Positions 33,743-42,452 of a DNA stretch of 57,008 nt are shown piece after piece; within the stretch, counting starts at the first letter, position 1; every line of letters begins with the position of its first letter. Made by a program: the position numbers and the translations under genes. The notes under the pieces are model-generated. The model searched no databases. It saw only the letters and a program-made list of their open reading frames with translations, and was not told where the DNA came from. This DNA is from Hyphomicrobiales bacterium. GTDB taxonomy: Bacteria; Pseudomonadota; Alphaproteobacteria; Rhizobiales; Rhizobiaceae. The stretch covers positions 1 to 57,008 of the forward strand of contig UCKU01000015.1 in the NCBI GenBank assembly GCA_900473185.1, in the 5' to 3' direction.

Positions 33743-34162
33743 TTGAGCCGATTTGGGAGTGAAATCGCCGAGACAGGGGAGACGGTGCTGGAACAGCGCC
33801 GGCTGGTAAGCCGCATTGCCGCTTCCGTCGTCGTGGCGATTGTCGCCTATCTCGGCCTGCTTTTCGGTGGCAATATCGTCATCGGCCCTTCATCGGCACC
33901 GAACAGCCTGTCTTCCTCCAGCCGGGATTCGCAGCAGACGCAGGTGACTGCCCGCGATGCCATTCGCGGCCTGCTGATCAGCGACCGCAAGGCCGCACCG
34001 AAGCAATCGCTCCAGGATGCCGGCCCGGCGGCCCTCGCCATTGTTCCTGCATTGCAGTTTGCCGACTGGCGCGCGGCCACGGGGGCACCTGAATTCGAAG
34101 CCCCGCTGCCCATTGCGGCAGCCCGGGCTCACCAGCCGCGCGCACCGCCGCAGGCTGCCTGA
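33743..34162 (+). CDS. Unnamed single-pass membrane protein
   Basis: A 139-residue protein of unknown function. Residues ~22-45 form one membrane helix (RIAASVVVAIVAYLGLLFGG); the remaining ~95 residues are Ser, Ala and Pro-rich and probably periplasmic and poorly ordered. The start is uncertain: TTG at 33743 is used, but GTG at 33785 with AGGGGAG close upstream is also possible and would leave the membrane helix intact. It lies 15 bases after ybaL, so is probably co-transcribed. No family recognised. Confidence 0.6.
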   Translation: MSRFGSEIAETGETVLEQRRLVSRIAASVVVAIVAYLGLLFGGNIVIGPSSAPNSLSSSSRDSQQTQVTARDAIRGLLISDRKAAPKQSLQDAGPAALAIVPALQFADWRAATGAPEFEAPLPIAAARAHQPRAPPQAA

Positions 34163-34256
34163 ATCACGTCGCCTCCGGGCGCTTCTGATCCAATAGACAT
34201 GTAGACATGCCGCAGCGCGGTTGCGCCGGCCCAAGCATTATCCAAGGATTTAAAAT

Positions 34257-36806
34257 ATGCGCAATTCACCATGGCTGGTGTTCACCTATACGGTGATCAT
34301 CGTGCTCGGCCTGTTGATCGCCCTGCCGAACGCGCTGCCGCAGAGCGTGCTGCAGCGCATCCCCTCCTGGCTGCCGCACAGCCAGGTTTCGCTCGGTCTC
34401 GACCTTCGCGGCGGTTCGCACCTCGTGCTTGAAGTCGATGAAGCCGACCTCACCAAGGAGCGCCTGAATTCGCTCCTGCAGGACGCGCGCCGCGTGCTGC
34501 GCGAAAAGAACATTCAGCCGAAGTCGGTCGTCCGCAACAACAACAACATCGTTGTTTCGCTTGCCGACCCGTCGCAGAGCGATGCTGCCGTCACCCAGCT
34601 TCGCACGCTCGGCAATGTGATCGCCAGCGGCATCAGTGCCGGCCAGTCCGACCTTGCCGTCACGGCCGACGGCGGCAATATCACCATCGGCTTCTCGCTG
34701 GCCGGTATTGCAACCAATGTCGACAATGCCGTCGCGCAGAGCCTTGAAGTCATTCGCCAGCGTGTCGACCAGGTCGGCGTTGCCGAGCCGACGATCCAGC
34801 GCATCGGCGCTAACCGTATCCTCGTGCAGCTCCCGGGTGCGCAGGATCCGTCCCGCCTTCGCGAGCTTCTCGGCTCCACCGCCAAGATGTCCTTCCACAT
34901 GCTCGCCCCGAACGGACAGGCCGGTCCAGGCGTGACGATCATGAAGGACGATGAGGGCAACTCCTATCCTGTTCTCGACCGCGTCGAAATTTCCGGCGAC
35001 CGCCTCTCGGATGCCCGCGTCAGCTTCGACCAGAGCCAGCAGCCGGTCGTCACCTTCCGCTTCGACAGCGCCGGTGCAACCCGCTTTGCCGATATTACCC
35101 GCCAGAACGTCGGCAATCCCTTCGCGATCGTTCTCGACGACAAGGTGCTGAGCGCGCCTGTCATCCGAGAGCCGATCACCGGTGGTTCGGGCCAGATCTC
35201 CGGCAACTTCTCGACTGACAGCGCCAATACGCTCGCCGCCATGCTGCGCGCCGGCGCCCTGCCCGCCAAGCTGACCGTCATCGAAGAACGCACCGTCGGC
35301 GCCGATCTAGGCGCGGATGCGATCCGCATGGGTCTCTATGCCGGCGTCGTCGGCTTCGCGCTCGTCGCCGCCTTCATCTTCGTGCTCTACGGCACCTGGG
35401 GCATTCTGGCGAATGTTGCACTTCTCATCCACACGATCCTGACCTTCTCGGCACTAACGCTTGTCGGCGCGACATTGACACTGCCCGGCATCGCCGGCGT
35501 CGTGCTCGGTATTGGCCTTGCGGTCGACGCAAACGTCCTGATCAACGAACGCATCCGTGAAGAAACGCGCAAGGGCAAGAGCGCCTTTGCGGCGATCGAC
35601 ACCGGCTTCCGCCGGGCTTACTCGACCATCATCGACGGCAACATGACGGCGCTCATCGCCGCCGCCATCCTGTTTTGGTTCGGCTCCGGCCCGGTTCGCG
35701 GCTTTGCCGTGACCATGGCGCTCGGCCTGATCATCTCGATGTTCACCTCGGTAGCCTTCGTCCGCGTCACGATGATCGAGATCACCCGCCGCCGGAAGAT
35801 GAAGGTCCTGAACATCAAGCCGCTGATCCCCTTCAGCCCCTACGACAAGCATATCCAGTTCATGAAGGCGCGCTTCTTCGGCGTGACCGTCTCCGCGCTG
35901 TTGTCGATCGCTTCGATCGCCCTCTTCATCTATCCGGGCCTCAACTACGGCGTCGACTTCCGTGGCGGTATCCAGATGTCGGTGAAGACGCAGGACGCTG
36001 CCGATCTCGGCCGCTTCCGCGAAGGCCTGAACGGCCTTGGCCTTGGCGAAGTGGCACTGCAGTCCTTCGGCGACAACAACACCATGCTGGTACGCGCACA
36101 GCGCCAGGACGGTGGTGAAGAAGCACAGACGGCCGCCGTGACCAAGCTCAAGGCTGAGATCGTCAAAATCGATCCGTCGGCGACCGTCACCGGCACCGAC
36201 GTCATCGGTCCGAAGGTCAGTGGCGAGCTTGCTTGGGCCGGTATCCTCTCCGTCGTCATCGCCAGCCTCGCGATGCTGTTCTACATCTGGTACCGTTTCG
36301 AATGGCCGTTCGCGGTCGGCGCCATCGTCACCCTCATACTCGATGTGACCAAGGCGATCGGCTTCTTCGCGTTGACGGGCCTGGACTTCAACCTGACGGC
36401 CATCGCGGCGATCCTGACGCTCGTCGGCTACTCGGTGAACGACAAGGTCGTCGTCTACGACCGCATGCGTGAGAACATGCGCCTCTACAAGTCGATGCCG
36501 CTGCGCGAAATCATCGACAAGTCGATCAACGAGACGCTGGCACGAAGCCTCTATACCAACGCGACGGCCTTCCTCTCGCTGCTGCCGATGGCGATCTGGG
36601 GCGGCAGTGCGGTGGAAAGCTTCGCGATCCCGATGGCCTTCGGCATTCTCGTTGCGGCCGCATCCTCGATCTTCATCGCAGCGCCGATCCTGCTCTTCCT
36701 CGGCGACTGGCGCCGCCGCCATGCCAAGGCGGTGGCAGCTTCGAAAGATGCAGCCGTGGAAATCATTCCGCCGGATGCAGGTCAGCCGCGCAAAACGGCA
36801 GGCTGA
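34257..36806 (+). CDS. secDF: Fused protein-export protein SecDF
   Basis: An 849-residue inner-membrane protein combining SecD (about 1-510) and SecF (about 538-830). SecD has the first helix, SLGLDLRGGSHLVLEVD, a large periplasmic domain and GIAGVVLGIGLAVDANVLIN. SecF begins near MKARFFGVTVSA with YGVDFRGGIQMSV and has TLVGYSVNDKVVVYDRMREN. It uses the proton gradient to help SecYEG release exported proteins. Fusion is common in Bacillus and known in alphaproteobacteria. AAGGA precedes the ATG and a strong terminator follows. Confidence 0.96.
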   Translation: MRNSPWLVFTYTVIIVLGLLIALPNALPQSVLQRIPSWLPHSQVSLGLDLRGGSHLVLEVDEADLTKERLNSLLQDARRVLREKNIQPKSVVRNNNNIVVSLADPSQSDAAVTQLRTLGNVIASGISAGQSDLAVTADGGNITIGFSLAGIATNVDNAVAQSLEVIRQRVDQVGVAEPTIQRIGANRILVQLPGAQDPSRLRELLGSTAKMSFHMLAPNGQAGPGVTIMKDDEGNSYPVLDRVEISGDRLSDARVSFDQSQQPVVTFRFDSAGATRFADITRQNVGNPFAIVLDDKVLSAPVIREPITGGSGQISGNFSTDSANTLAAMLRAGALPAKLTVIEERTVGADLGADAIRMGLYAGVVGFALVAAFIFVLYGTWGILANVALLIHTILTFSALTLVGATLTLPGIAGVVLGIGLAVDANVLINERIREETRKGKSAFAAIDTGFRRAYSTIIDGNMTALIAAAILFWFGSGPVRGFAVTMALGLIISMFTSVAFVRVTMIEITRRRKMKVLNIKPLIPFSPYDKHIQFMKARFFGVTVSALLSIASIALFIYPGLNYGVDFRGGIQMSVKTQDAADLGRFREGLNGLGLGEVALQSFGDNNTMLVRAQRQDGGEEAQTAAVTKLKAEIVKIDPSATVTGTDVIGPKVSGELAWAGILSVVIASLAMLFYIWYRFEWPFAVGAIVTLILDVTKAIGFFALTGLDFNLTAIAAILTLVGYSVNDKVVVYDRMRENMRLYKSMPLREIIDKSINETLARSLYTNATAFLSLLPMAIWGGSAVESFAIPMAFGILVAAASSIFIAAPILLFLGDWRRRHAKAVAASKDAAVEIIPPDAGQPRKTAG

Positions 36807-36832
36807 ACCGTCGATATTTAAGGTGGACTCGG

Positions 36833-36867
36833 AGAGGGCGCCGGTTGCACAGCCGGCGCCCTCTTTC
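36833..36867 (+). terminator. Rho-independent terminator after secDF
   Basis: AGAGGGCGCCGG and CCGGCGCCCTCT form a perfect 12-bp stem with an eight-base loop, followed by TTC. It starts 27 bases after the secDF stop and ends only ~36 bases before the next gene. Confidence 0.8.
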
Positions 36868-36902
36868 TATGTTCGGTTCAAAGAGATCGGGAGCACCGCC
36901 AC

Positions 36903-37619
36903 ATGTCTTCCAACCCGACGGCGAAAAAGCCGGAAACCGGTTCCACTGGGGATCAGGAGGAGCGTATCAAACGCTTCCTCGCGACCGCCTCGCACGACCT
37001 GCAATCGCCGCTCCGCCATATCGCCATGTATGCGGAAATGCTGCTCGACGATCTGGAGCCGACGCTCGACAGCGAACAGTTGCAGAGCCTCAGGATGATC
37101 ATGGACAAGGCCCAGACGGCGCAGCGGCTGACCAAGGCATTGATGAGCCTTGCGGGAACGACGCCGCAGATCACCATCAGCGACGTACGCCTCACTGACG
37201 TTGCGCAAGAGGCCTGGAAGCAGTCGCTGGAGGAATTTCCGGTGAGCGGCGCGACACTTGATGCGGACGATCTGCCTCTCATCCGCAGCGATGCCGCACT
37301 TCTGACCATTGTTCTGAGGCACCTCTTCTCCAATGCGCTGACATATCATGGCGCTGCAGCGCCGCATGTCACCGTGACGGCCGCACGGGAAGGTGCGGAT
37401 TGGCGTATCATCGTTGCCGACAACGGCTGCGGCATCGAATCTGTCTATCGGGAGAAGATCTTCGATGCCTTCTGGAAGCTGCCGAAAGCAGGCAGCGTGC
37501 CCGGACCGGGGCTTGGCCTGACGACGACGAGGGACCTGCTCGGCGCGTTCGGCGGCGATATCAGGCTCGACCATTCCGATGAGAGCGGCAGCCGCTTTAC
37601 GATCCGCCTGCCGGCTTAG
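36903..37619 (+). CDS. Minimal soluble histidine kinase
   Basis: A 238-residue protein with only a HisKA dimerisation domain (phospho-His31 in LATASHDLQSPLRHI) and a HATPase domain: N box HLFSNALTYHG, G1 VADNGCGIES, G2 PGLGLTTTRDLL. No sensor domain or membrane segment is present, so the input must come from a partner protein. The HisKA type resembles bacteriophytochrome-associated kinases. It converges on a single-domain receiver (37691-38128), its likely partner, and the 71-base gap between their stops is filled by a dispersed repeat. Little room for a promoter exists behind the secDF terminator. Confidence 0.88.
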   Translation: MSSNPTAKKPETGSTGDQEERIKRFLATASHDLQSPLRHIAMYAEMLLDDLEPTLDSEQLQSLRMIMDKAQTAQRLTKALMSLAGTTPQITISDVRLTDVAQEAWKQSLEEFPVSGATLDADDLPLIRSDAALLTIVLRHLFSNALTYHGAAAPHVTVTAAREGADWRIIVADNGCGIESVYREKIFDAFWKLPKAGSVPGPGLGLTTTRDLLGAFGGDIRLDHSDESGSRFTIRLPA

Positions 37620-37687
37620 AGCGCCGTGTGTCCATTCGGATGCACAAAGGACGCTCTAACTCTTTGAATCTACGCATCAGGCTTTCC
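37620..37687 (+). repeat. 68-nt dispersed repeat, copy A
   Basis: The segment starts AGCGCCGTGTGTCC and ends CAGGCTTTCC. A second copy lies inverted at 56901-56968, differing at about seven positions by eye. It contains the hairpin GTGTGTCC-ATTC-GGATGCAC, which keeps pairing through two G-T pairs. It fills the space between two convergent stop codons. Confidence 0.75.
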
Positions 37688-37690
37688 TGG

Positions 37691-38128
37691 TCAGATGCTG
37701 TAATCATCCTTCCAGAAATCCGGGACATCATAGGTCACGTATTCTCGGATGATGTGCTGCAGCGTCTGGACGTCGATCTCATCTTTGCCGATACGAAAAT
37801 CGACGCCGTAATCGGGGAATTCCTGGAAATAGTTACCCGATATATCGGTCGAGACGACACCGATCGGGCCGGTATAGCCGATGCCCCTGAGTTCAGGCAC
37901 GGTTTCGCGAAAATCCGCATTCGGCAACAGGCGGTTGTCGAGAAGGATGAGATCGAATCGAGCGGCCTTTATCTTGTCCAGCGCATCGCCGATCGATTGA
38001 GAATATTCGACATCGACACGCGGTTCGGAGAGATCGGCGATCTTCTTTTTGAGCGAACGGAATTCGATAAACTCGTCATCGACGAATAATACCTTTACCG
38101 CATTCCGGCGCGTTGCTTCCGCACTCAT
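37691..38128 (-). CDS. Single-domain response regulator
   Basis: A 145-residue receiver with no output domain. The acidic pair is in VLFVDDEFIEF, the acceptor Asp in DLILLDNRLLPNADF, and the conserved Lys in DFRIGKDEID. The beta4 segment PIGVVSTDISG carries the switch Ser/Thr. The C-terminal ~20 residues (YVTYDVPDFWKDDYS) extend beyond the fold. It lies 30 bases after the LuxR gene on the same strand and converges on the minimal kinase. It probably acts by protein contact or as a phosphorelay intermediate. Confidence 0.88.
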   Translation of the reverse strand: MSAEATRRNAVKVLFVDDEFIEFRSLKKKIADLSEPRVDVEYSQSIGDALDKIKAARFDLILLDNRLLPNADFRETVPELRGIGYTGPIGVVSTDISGNYFQEFPDYGVDFRIGKDEIDVQTLQHIIREYVTYDVPDFWKDDYSI

Positions 38129-38158
38129 TGTTTCAGCTTTCCCCGAAATGAAACCAGC

Positions 38159-38863
38159 TCACGAAACCAGACCGTTTCGCAACGCAATCGCCACCATATG
38201 AACGCGGTTGACGGCATCGAGCTTCCGGACTGCGGCCGTGATATGGGAATTGACCGTGTGTTCCGAAAGGCCGAGGATAATGGCGATCTCCGCAGAGGTC
38301 TTGCCTTCGCTCGTCCACTTGACGATTTCGGTTTCGCGCTGCGTGAGCCGGCCGGATATTTCCTGCGTCAGGATTTCCTCATACAGCTTGTCGAAGATGC
38401 GCATGGCATCGAGCAGAATATCCGCCACCTCACCCTGGTCCGGCTCCGGACGCTGGCCGCTGAGCACCAGGCAGTAGCGACGTCCTTCCGGCGTAAACAG
38501 TGGAATGAAAAGGAATGTGTTGCCGCTGAATTCATTGAAGACGAGGTCTGACGGGTAGCCTTCTATCGTCGCACTTTTTCCATGCACCGGCGTCGTCAAA
38601 AACTGCGCCGTCCGCGCCTTGGCAGTTCCCAGCGCCTCCTTGAGAGTCTTGACAAAGAGGCTCATGCGTCGTTCGGCGACATTGGTGATGACGACATCGC
38701 GTTCGCCGAAAGGAGCTGCAGCCTCCGAGATGCGCGCCAGGGTAAAATTGTCGAAATTGTAATGCTGTGCGGCCGCCTTCAGCAGGCGAAAAAAATCCGT
38801 GCGATTGATAGCCCGGCTAAGTTCCGGACCGGCATGAAAGGGGACTGCGGCAGCACTGGTCAT
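38159..38863 (-). CDS. Orphan LuxR-family transcription regulator
   Basis: A 234-residue regulator. Residues 1-165 resemble an autoinducer-binding domain, and the last ~65 are a LuxR helix-turn-helix (RLTQRETEIVKWTSEGKTSA, EIAIILGLSEHTVNSHITAA). The architecture resembles VisN/VisR. I start at MTSAAAVPFHAG (ATG) behind AGGAGGAAGGG; a GTG two codons earlier is also open. No luxI-type synthase gene is in the window. It is the only DNA-binding output in the signalling island and is upstream of, and co-oriented with, a single receiver. Confidence 0.88.
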   Translation of the reverse strand: MTSAAAVPFHAGPELSRAINRTDFFRLLKAAAQHYNFDNFTLARISEAAAPFGERDVVITNVAERRMSLFVKTLKEALGTAKARTAQFLTTPVHGKSATIEGYPSDLVFNEFSGNTFLFIPLFTPEGRRYCLVLSGQRPEPDQGEVADILLDAMRIFDKLYEEILTQEISGRLTQRETEIVKWTSEGKTSAEIAIILGLSEHTVNSHITAAVRKLDAVNRVHMVAIALRNGLVS

Positions 38864-39320
38864 TCCCACCCTTCCTCCTCCCCAATTCTCATTCCGACGA
38901 TCCCGAAATCTTGGGATATACGTCTTAAACGCGAACAGCTACAAAAATTGCGAGATGGTTGATGATCGATAACGAAATGGGGACTTTCGATATCGCAGGC
39001 GGAGACATCTCAACTACAGGTGATGCGTAGGACAGTTTACTCGAATAGTAGCTCTTACCTAGGTATCCCAATCTCTCCGTATTCAACATCCATGGATGCG
39101 GAAGACAGTGCCAGAAGTAAGCGCGGGAGAGCCGGTCGGGCCATCAGCTAAGGGGTTGGCTGAGGTTCGTGGCGGCGAACAGGGATCGGGCGGCTCTCTC
39201 AGTGCTTTTTGGTTTTCGTTTCTTCGGTTGCAGTTTGAAATGCACTGCCAGGCTTGTCAATTGTGCATTCTTGCAGACGTTGCGCACTTTTTGCGTGTAT
39301 TTATGTCGCGTCTTGCGCAA
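38864..39320. other. Intergenic region upstream of the orphan LuxR gene
   Basis: About 450 bases, AT-richer than the genes. It holds TTGGGATATAC (38911-38921) and an inverted TATCCCAA (39064-39071), related to the box upstream of visN, and an 8-base inverted repeat (39127-39134 with 39191-39198) enclosing a GC-rich block. A 22-codon frame at 38962 lacks a clear ribosome-binding site. No gene is called. Confidence 0.45.
38911..38921 (-). promoter_or_regulatory. visN-type box upstream of the orphan LuxR gene
   Basis: TTGGGATATAC lies 48-58 bases before the LuxR ATG and matches TGGGGATTTAC, found upstream of visN, at most positions. An inverted TATCCCAA lies ~145 bases further upstream. Confidence 0.3.
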
Positions 39321-39731
39321 TCACTGACTGCTGCCGATCCTGGCAAAGTCCAGCGGCTTCTCAAGGTAGAAATCGGCACCGGCGGCAAGTGCCCGTTCTC
39401 GGTCCTCCACCGCATCCGAACCGCTGCAGACGCCGAGCCGCATTGCGGAAAAGCGGTCATCCTGTCGCAGCCGCGCGATCAGCCCGCTGCCGCTGTCGAG
39501 AGGCATGTAGAGATCGGCGATCAGTATATCCGGCAGGCCTTCGCCTCTTTCCAAACGCTGTTCAAGCGCCTCGAATGCAGCCTGCGCGGTGGAAAAGCAG
39601 AATAGATCAACATCCACCTGTTGTTTCTTTCGGATATAGTCGAGATAGAAGAGATCATCCCTGCTATCGTCGACGTAAAACAAGATCGGCATCTGGCACC
39701 ACAATCCGGATATTGTCTCTGGGTTCTGCAT
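39321..39731 (-). CDS. Single-domain response regulator
   Basis: A 136-residue receiver. The acidic pair is in ILFYVDDSRDDLFYL, the acceptor Asp in ILIADLYMPLDSGSG and the conserved Lys in DFYLEKPLDFARI. It is of the Rcp1 type often paired with phytochrome-like kinases. GAAGGACA just before the ATG supports the start MQNPETISGL; a second Met (39692) would also keep the domain. The gene is divergent from the PAS membrane kinase, with about 160 bases between, and a box shared with visN sits ~53 bases upstream. Confidence 0.87.
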   Translation of the reverse strand: MQNPETISGLWCQMPILFYVDDSRDDLFYLDYIRKKQQVDVDLFCFSTAQAAFEALEQRLERGEGLPDILIADLYMPLDSGSGLIARLRQDDRFSAMRLGVCSGSDAVEDRERALAAGADFYLEKPLDFARIGSSQ

Positions 39732-39783
39732 TGTCCTTCACTGAGACATTAACGCCACTTCACTAAAATTCGATATCGACCTT

Positions 39784-39795
39784 TGGGGATTTACT
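39784..39795 (-). promoter_or_regulatory. visN-type box between receiver gene and PAS kinase gene
   Basis: TGGGGATTTACT is identical to 18778-18789 upstream of visN, and the flank CGAC(C/T)T(T/C) also agrees. It lies between two divergent signalling genes and has the same orientation relative to the receiver gene as the visN copy has to visN. Confidence 0.35.
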
Positions 39796-39889
39796 GTCGA
39801 AAAAGCATGTTTTGCGCAACAATCTGCCTATTGAGTATTCGGCGATTTCGGAAAAGATGGCTCGCCAACAAGGAGATGGCGGAGAGGTG

Positions 39890-42037
39890 ATGCAGGTGCG
39901 GGATGCTGCCACATCAGGACGAGACGGAGCGGAAAGCGGTCGCTACCGCATGGTGGCGCTCGTCATCGGCTACCTGCTGGTCCTGCTCGGTCTGACGGCG
40001 CTGACCGGGTGGCTGCTGGAGATCGAAATCATCATCTCGATCGTGCCCGGCTTTCCGTCCATGGCATTCAATACCGCCATCTGCTTCGTGCTGTCGGGTA
40101 TCGGGCTTGCCACGTCGATGGAAACAGGCAAGCCTAACCGCATCGTGCCCGTCATTGCCTGCAGCCTTGCCGCCCTGCTTTCCACGGTGCGCCTGACAGA
40201 GATCATCACGCTCGGCCGCACGATCCATAATGTCGATGTGTTCCTGACGCAGTTTCTCATCTCTCCAACCTTTGTCGAACAGATCGGCGGCGGCATGGGG
40301 CCGAACACGGCGCTGATCTTCCTGATCACCAATCTTTCCATTCTCTTTGCGCTCTATGGGAAGGAGCCGCGCGGCCAGCTCGTACAGGAACTCACCAGCT
40401 ATATCGCGATCACGCTCGGCATGATCGCGCTTGCCGGATACGTCACCGATGCCGAGCGGGGATATCGCTGGGGGCCCTATGCCGCGATGGCCTTGCCCAC
40501 GGCAATCGGTCTGGTGGCTTTCGGTTGCGGGCTTCTCGCCAGATCCTGGTGGATGTTGCCAACCAACAGGGCACAGATCCCCCTCTGGATACCGGCATCG
40601 ATCTGTTTTACCGGCCTCATCGTCGATCTCTATACGCCGCTTGGCGTGGCGAACGGTATTCTCTACGTCCCGCTCGTGCTGACGGCGCTCTGGTTCGGTA
40701 ATCGCAACGCACCGATGTTGTTCGCCTTCGTCTGCACTGTCCTGATCCTGCTCGGCTTTTTCGCCGTCAACCATGCCGAGAACGAATACTGGCGGGAAGC
40801 CACCAATCGCTCGATCACGGCAGCGACGCTCTGGCTGATTGCCATTTTCGTCTTCTATTTCATGCGCAACAGCCAGCATCTGGAAACCGAGCGCATCCGC
40901 TTCAGCGCGCTGGTGCGCAATACGCCTGACGCGGTGATCGCCATCGACGAGGTGGGGCGGATCATGAGCTTCAATCCAGCCGCCGAAACCATGTTCGGCT
41001 ACACACCGCAGGAAGTGATCGGCAACAACATCAAGATGCTGATGCCGGAACCCTATCATTCCGAACATGACGCCTATCTTGGCAATTACCGGCGCACCGG
41101 CGAGGAACGCATCATCGGCACGACGCGCATGGTCTCCGGTCGGCGCAAGAACGGCGTGGTCTTCCCGATCGACCTCTCGGTCAGCGCTGTCGGCAGCGAC
41201 CCGGGAAAGACCTTCGTCGGCATCGTGCGCGATATCAGCGAGCGTATGCGGCAAGAAGAGCGGATGAAGACGACGCTTGCGCAGCTCGAGGCCTATACGG
41301 CCGATCTCGAACGCTCCAACCACGATCTCGATGAGTTCGCCTATATCGCCTCGCATGATCTCAAGGAACCGCTGCGTGGCCTGCACAATCATTCACGTTT
41401 CCTGCTGGAAGATTATGAGGATAAGCTCGATGAAGACGGTGTGCGCCGGCTCAATCGGCTTGTCCGGCTCAGCCAGCGCATGGAAAAGCTTGTCAACGAT
41501 CTTCTCTATTTCTCACGCATCGGTCGCCAGCAGCTCGCGGTCAAAAGAACCGATATCGGTTCGATCGTCCGCGACGTCGCCGCCACCATGGAGCTTTTTC
41601 TGGAGGAGCGGCATGCGAAGGTCGTCATTGACGGCGTGCTGCCGGAGGTCGTCTGCGATGCGCCGCGTCTGACCGAGGTCTTCCGCAACCTCGTCACCAA
41701 CGCCATCAAATACAACGACAAACCCGTGCCGCTGGTCAGCGTCGGCTATCTGGAACGCTATGTCGGCAAGGACGGGACGACGGCCCGCAACGTCTTCTAC
41801 GTGAAGGACAACGGCAAGGGCATACCCCAAGAATTCCACGAGGATATTTTCCGCATTTTCAAACGGCTTGAAAAATCGCAAGATTCCGAGGACGGCACCG
41901 GCGCGGGGCTCACATTCGTGCGTAAGATCATTGGGCGTCACAATGGTGAGATATGGCTGGAGTCGGACGTCGGCATCGGCACGACATTTTATTTTACCTT
42001 GGGAAGGAAGCGCGAGGGTCAGAATGCTGCAGCGTGA
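39890..42037 (+). CDS. Membrane histidine kinase with FixL-like PAS domain
   Basis: A 715-residue kinase. About eight membrane helices (residues 20-320) form a MASE-like input module. A PAS domain follows (about 335-450) whose sequence tracks FixL: FNPAAETMFGYTPQEVIGNN, MPEPYHSEHDAYLGNYRRTG, IIGTTRMVSGRRKNGVVFPI. The proximal heme His equivalent is His393 and the FixL Arg220 equivalent is Arg413. HisKA follows (phospho-His489 in ASHDLKEPLRGLH), then HATPase. I start at MQVRDAATSG because GGAGAGG lies just before it; earlier starts at 39812 (TTG) and 39857 are open. It overlaps the next receiver by 14 bases. Confidence 0.9.
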   Translation: MQVRDAATSGRDGAESGRYRMVALVIGYLLVLLGLTALTGWLLEIEIIISIVPGFPSMAFNTAICFVLSGIGLATSMETGKPNRIVPVIACSLAALLSTVRLTEIITLGRTIHNVDVFLTQFLISPTFVEQIGGGMGPNTALIFLITNLSILFALYGKEPRGQLVQELTSYIAITLGMIALAGYVTDAERGYRWGPYAAMALPTAIGLVAFGCGLLARSWWMLPTNRAQIPLWIPASICFTGLIVDLYTPLGVANGILYVPLVLTALWFGNRNAPMLFAFVCTVLILLGFFAVNHAENEYWREATNRSITAATLWLIAIFVFYFMRNSQHLETERIRFSALVRNTPDAVIAIDEVGRIMSFNPAAETMFGYTPQEVIGNNIKMLMPEPYHSEHDAYLGNYRRTGEERIIGTTRMVSGRRKNGVVFPIDLSVSAVGSDPGKTFVGIVRDISERMRQEERMKTTLAQLEAYTADLERSNHDLDEFAYIASHDLKEPLRGLHNHSRFLLEDYEDKLDEDGVRRLNRLVRLSQRMEKLVNDLLYFSRIGRQQLAVKRTDIGSIVRDVAATMELFLEERHAKVVIDGVLPEVVCDAPRLTEVFRNLVTNAIKYNDKPVPLVSVGYLERYVGKDGTTARNVFYVKDNGKGIPQEFHEDIFRIFKRLEKSQDSEDGTGAGLTFVRKIIGRHNGEIWLESDVGIGTTFYFTLGRKREGQNAAA

Positions 42038-42449
42038 CACGCAACCGATCCTCATCGTCGAGGACAGCGAAGACGATTTCGAAGCAACGATGCGTGCCTT
42101 CAAGCGCACCAATCTGCGCAACCCCATCCGCTGGGCCGCCTCCGGTCAGGAAGCGCTCGACGTGCTCGCTACCATGGCGCCAAAGCCCGGCCTCATCCTG
42201 CTCGACCTCAATATGCCGGGTCTCGACGGGCGCAAGACGCTTGAGGCGATCAAGTCCAATGCGCATTGGCGCAAGATCCCGGTCGTGATCCTCACGACAT
42301 CGGACGACGAGCGCGACATCGAGGGCTGCTATGCGCTCGGCGCCAACACCTATGTACAGAAACCGGTCGATCTCGACGGACTGTTCGCCGCTATCCAGCG
42401 GCTCAAGGAATATTGGTTCGAAATCGCGATCCTGCCCCTAGAGGACTGA
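42024..42449 (+). CDS. Single-domain response regulator, Rcp1-like
   Basis: A 141-residue receiver translated from within the end of the kinase gene (14-base overlap), so it is almost certainly its partner. The acidic residues are in ILIVEDSEDDFEATM, the acceptor in LILLDLNMPGLDGRK, and the Lys in NTYVQKPVDLDGLF. The longer insertion after beta1 (ATMRAFKRTNLRNPIRWAAS) is typical of Rcp1-type receivers. No output domain. Three bases separate it from the hybrid kinase. Confidence 0.9.
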   Translation: MLQRDTQPILIVEDSEDDFEATMRAFKRTNLRNPIRWAASGQEALDVLATMAPKPGLILLDLNMPGLDGRKTLEAIKSNAHWRKIPVVILTTSDDERDIEGCYALGANTYVQKPVDLDGLFAAIQRLKEYWFEIAILPLED

Positions 42450-42452
42450 CGT

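Noticed and set aside
35454..36722. Long open frame antisense to secDF (over 400 codons)
   Set aside because: His/Asp/Arg-rich translation typical of the reverse strand of a high-GC gene; secDF is certain on the other strand. Similar long antisense frames over cheA and ligD were rejected for the same reason.
38962..39030. 22-codon frame upstream of the LuxR gene
   Set aside because: No clear ribosome-binding site; too short to support without conservation data.
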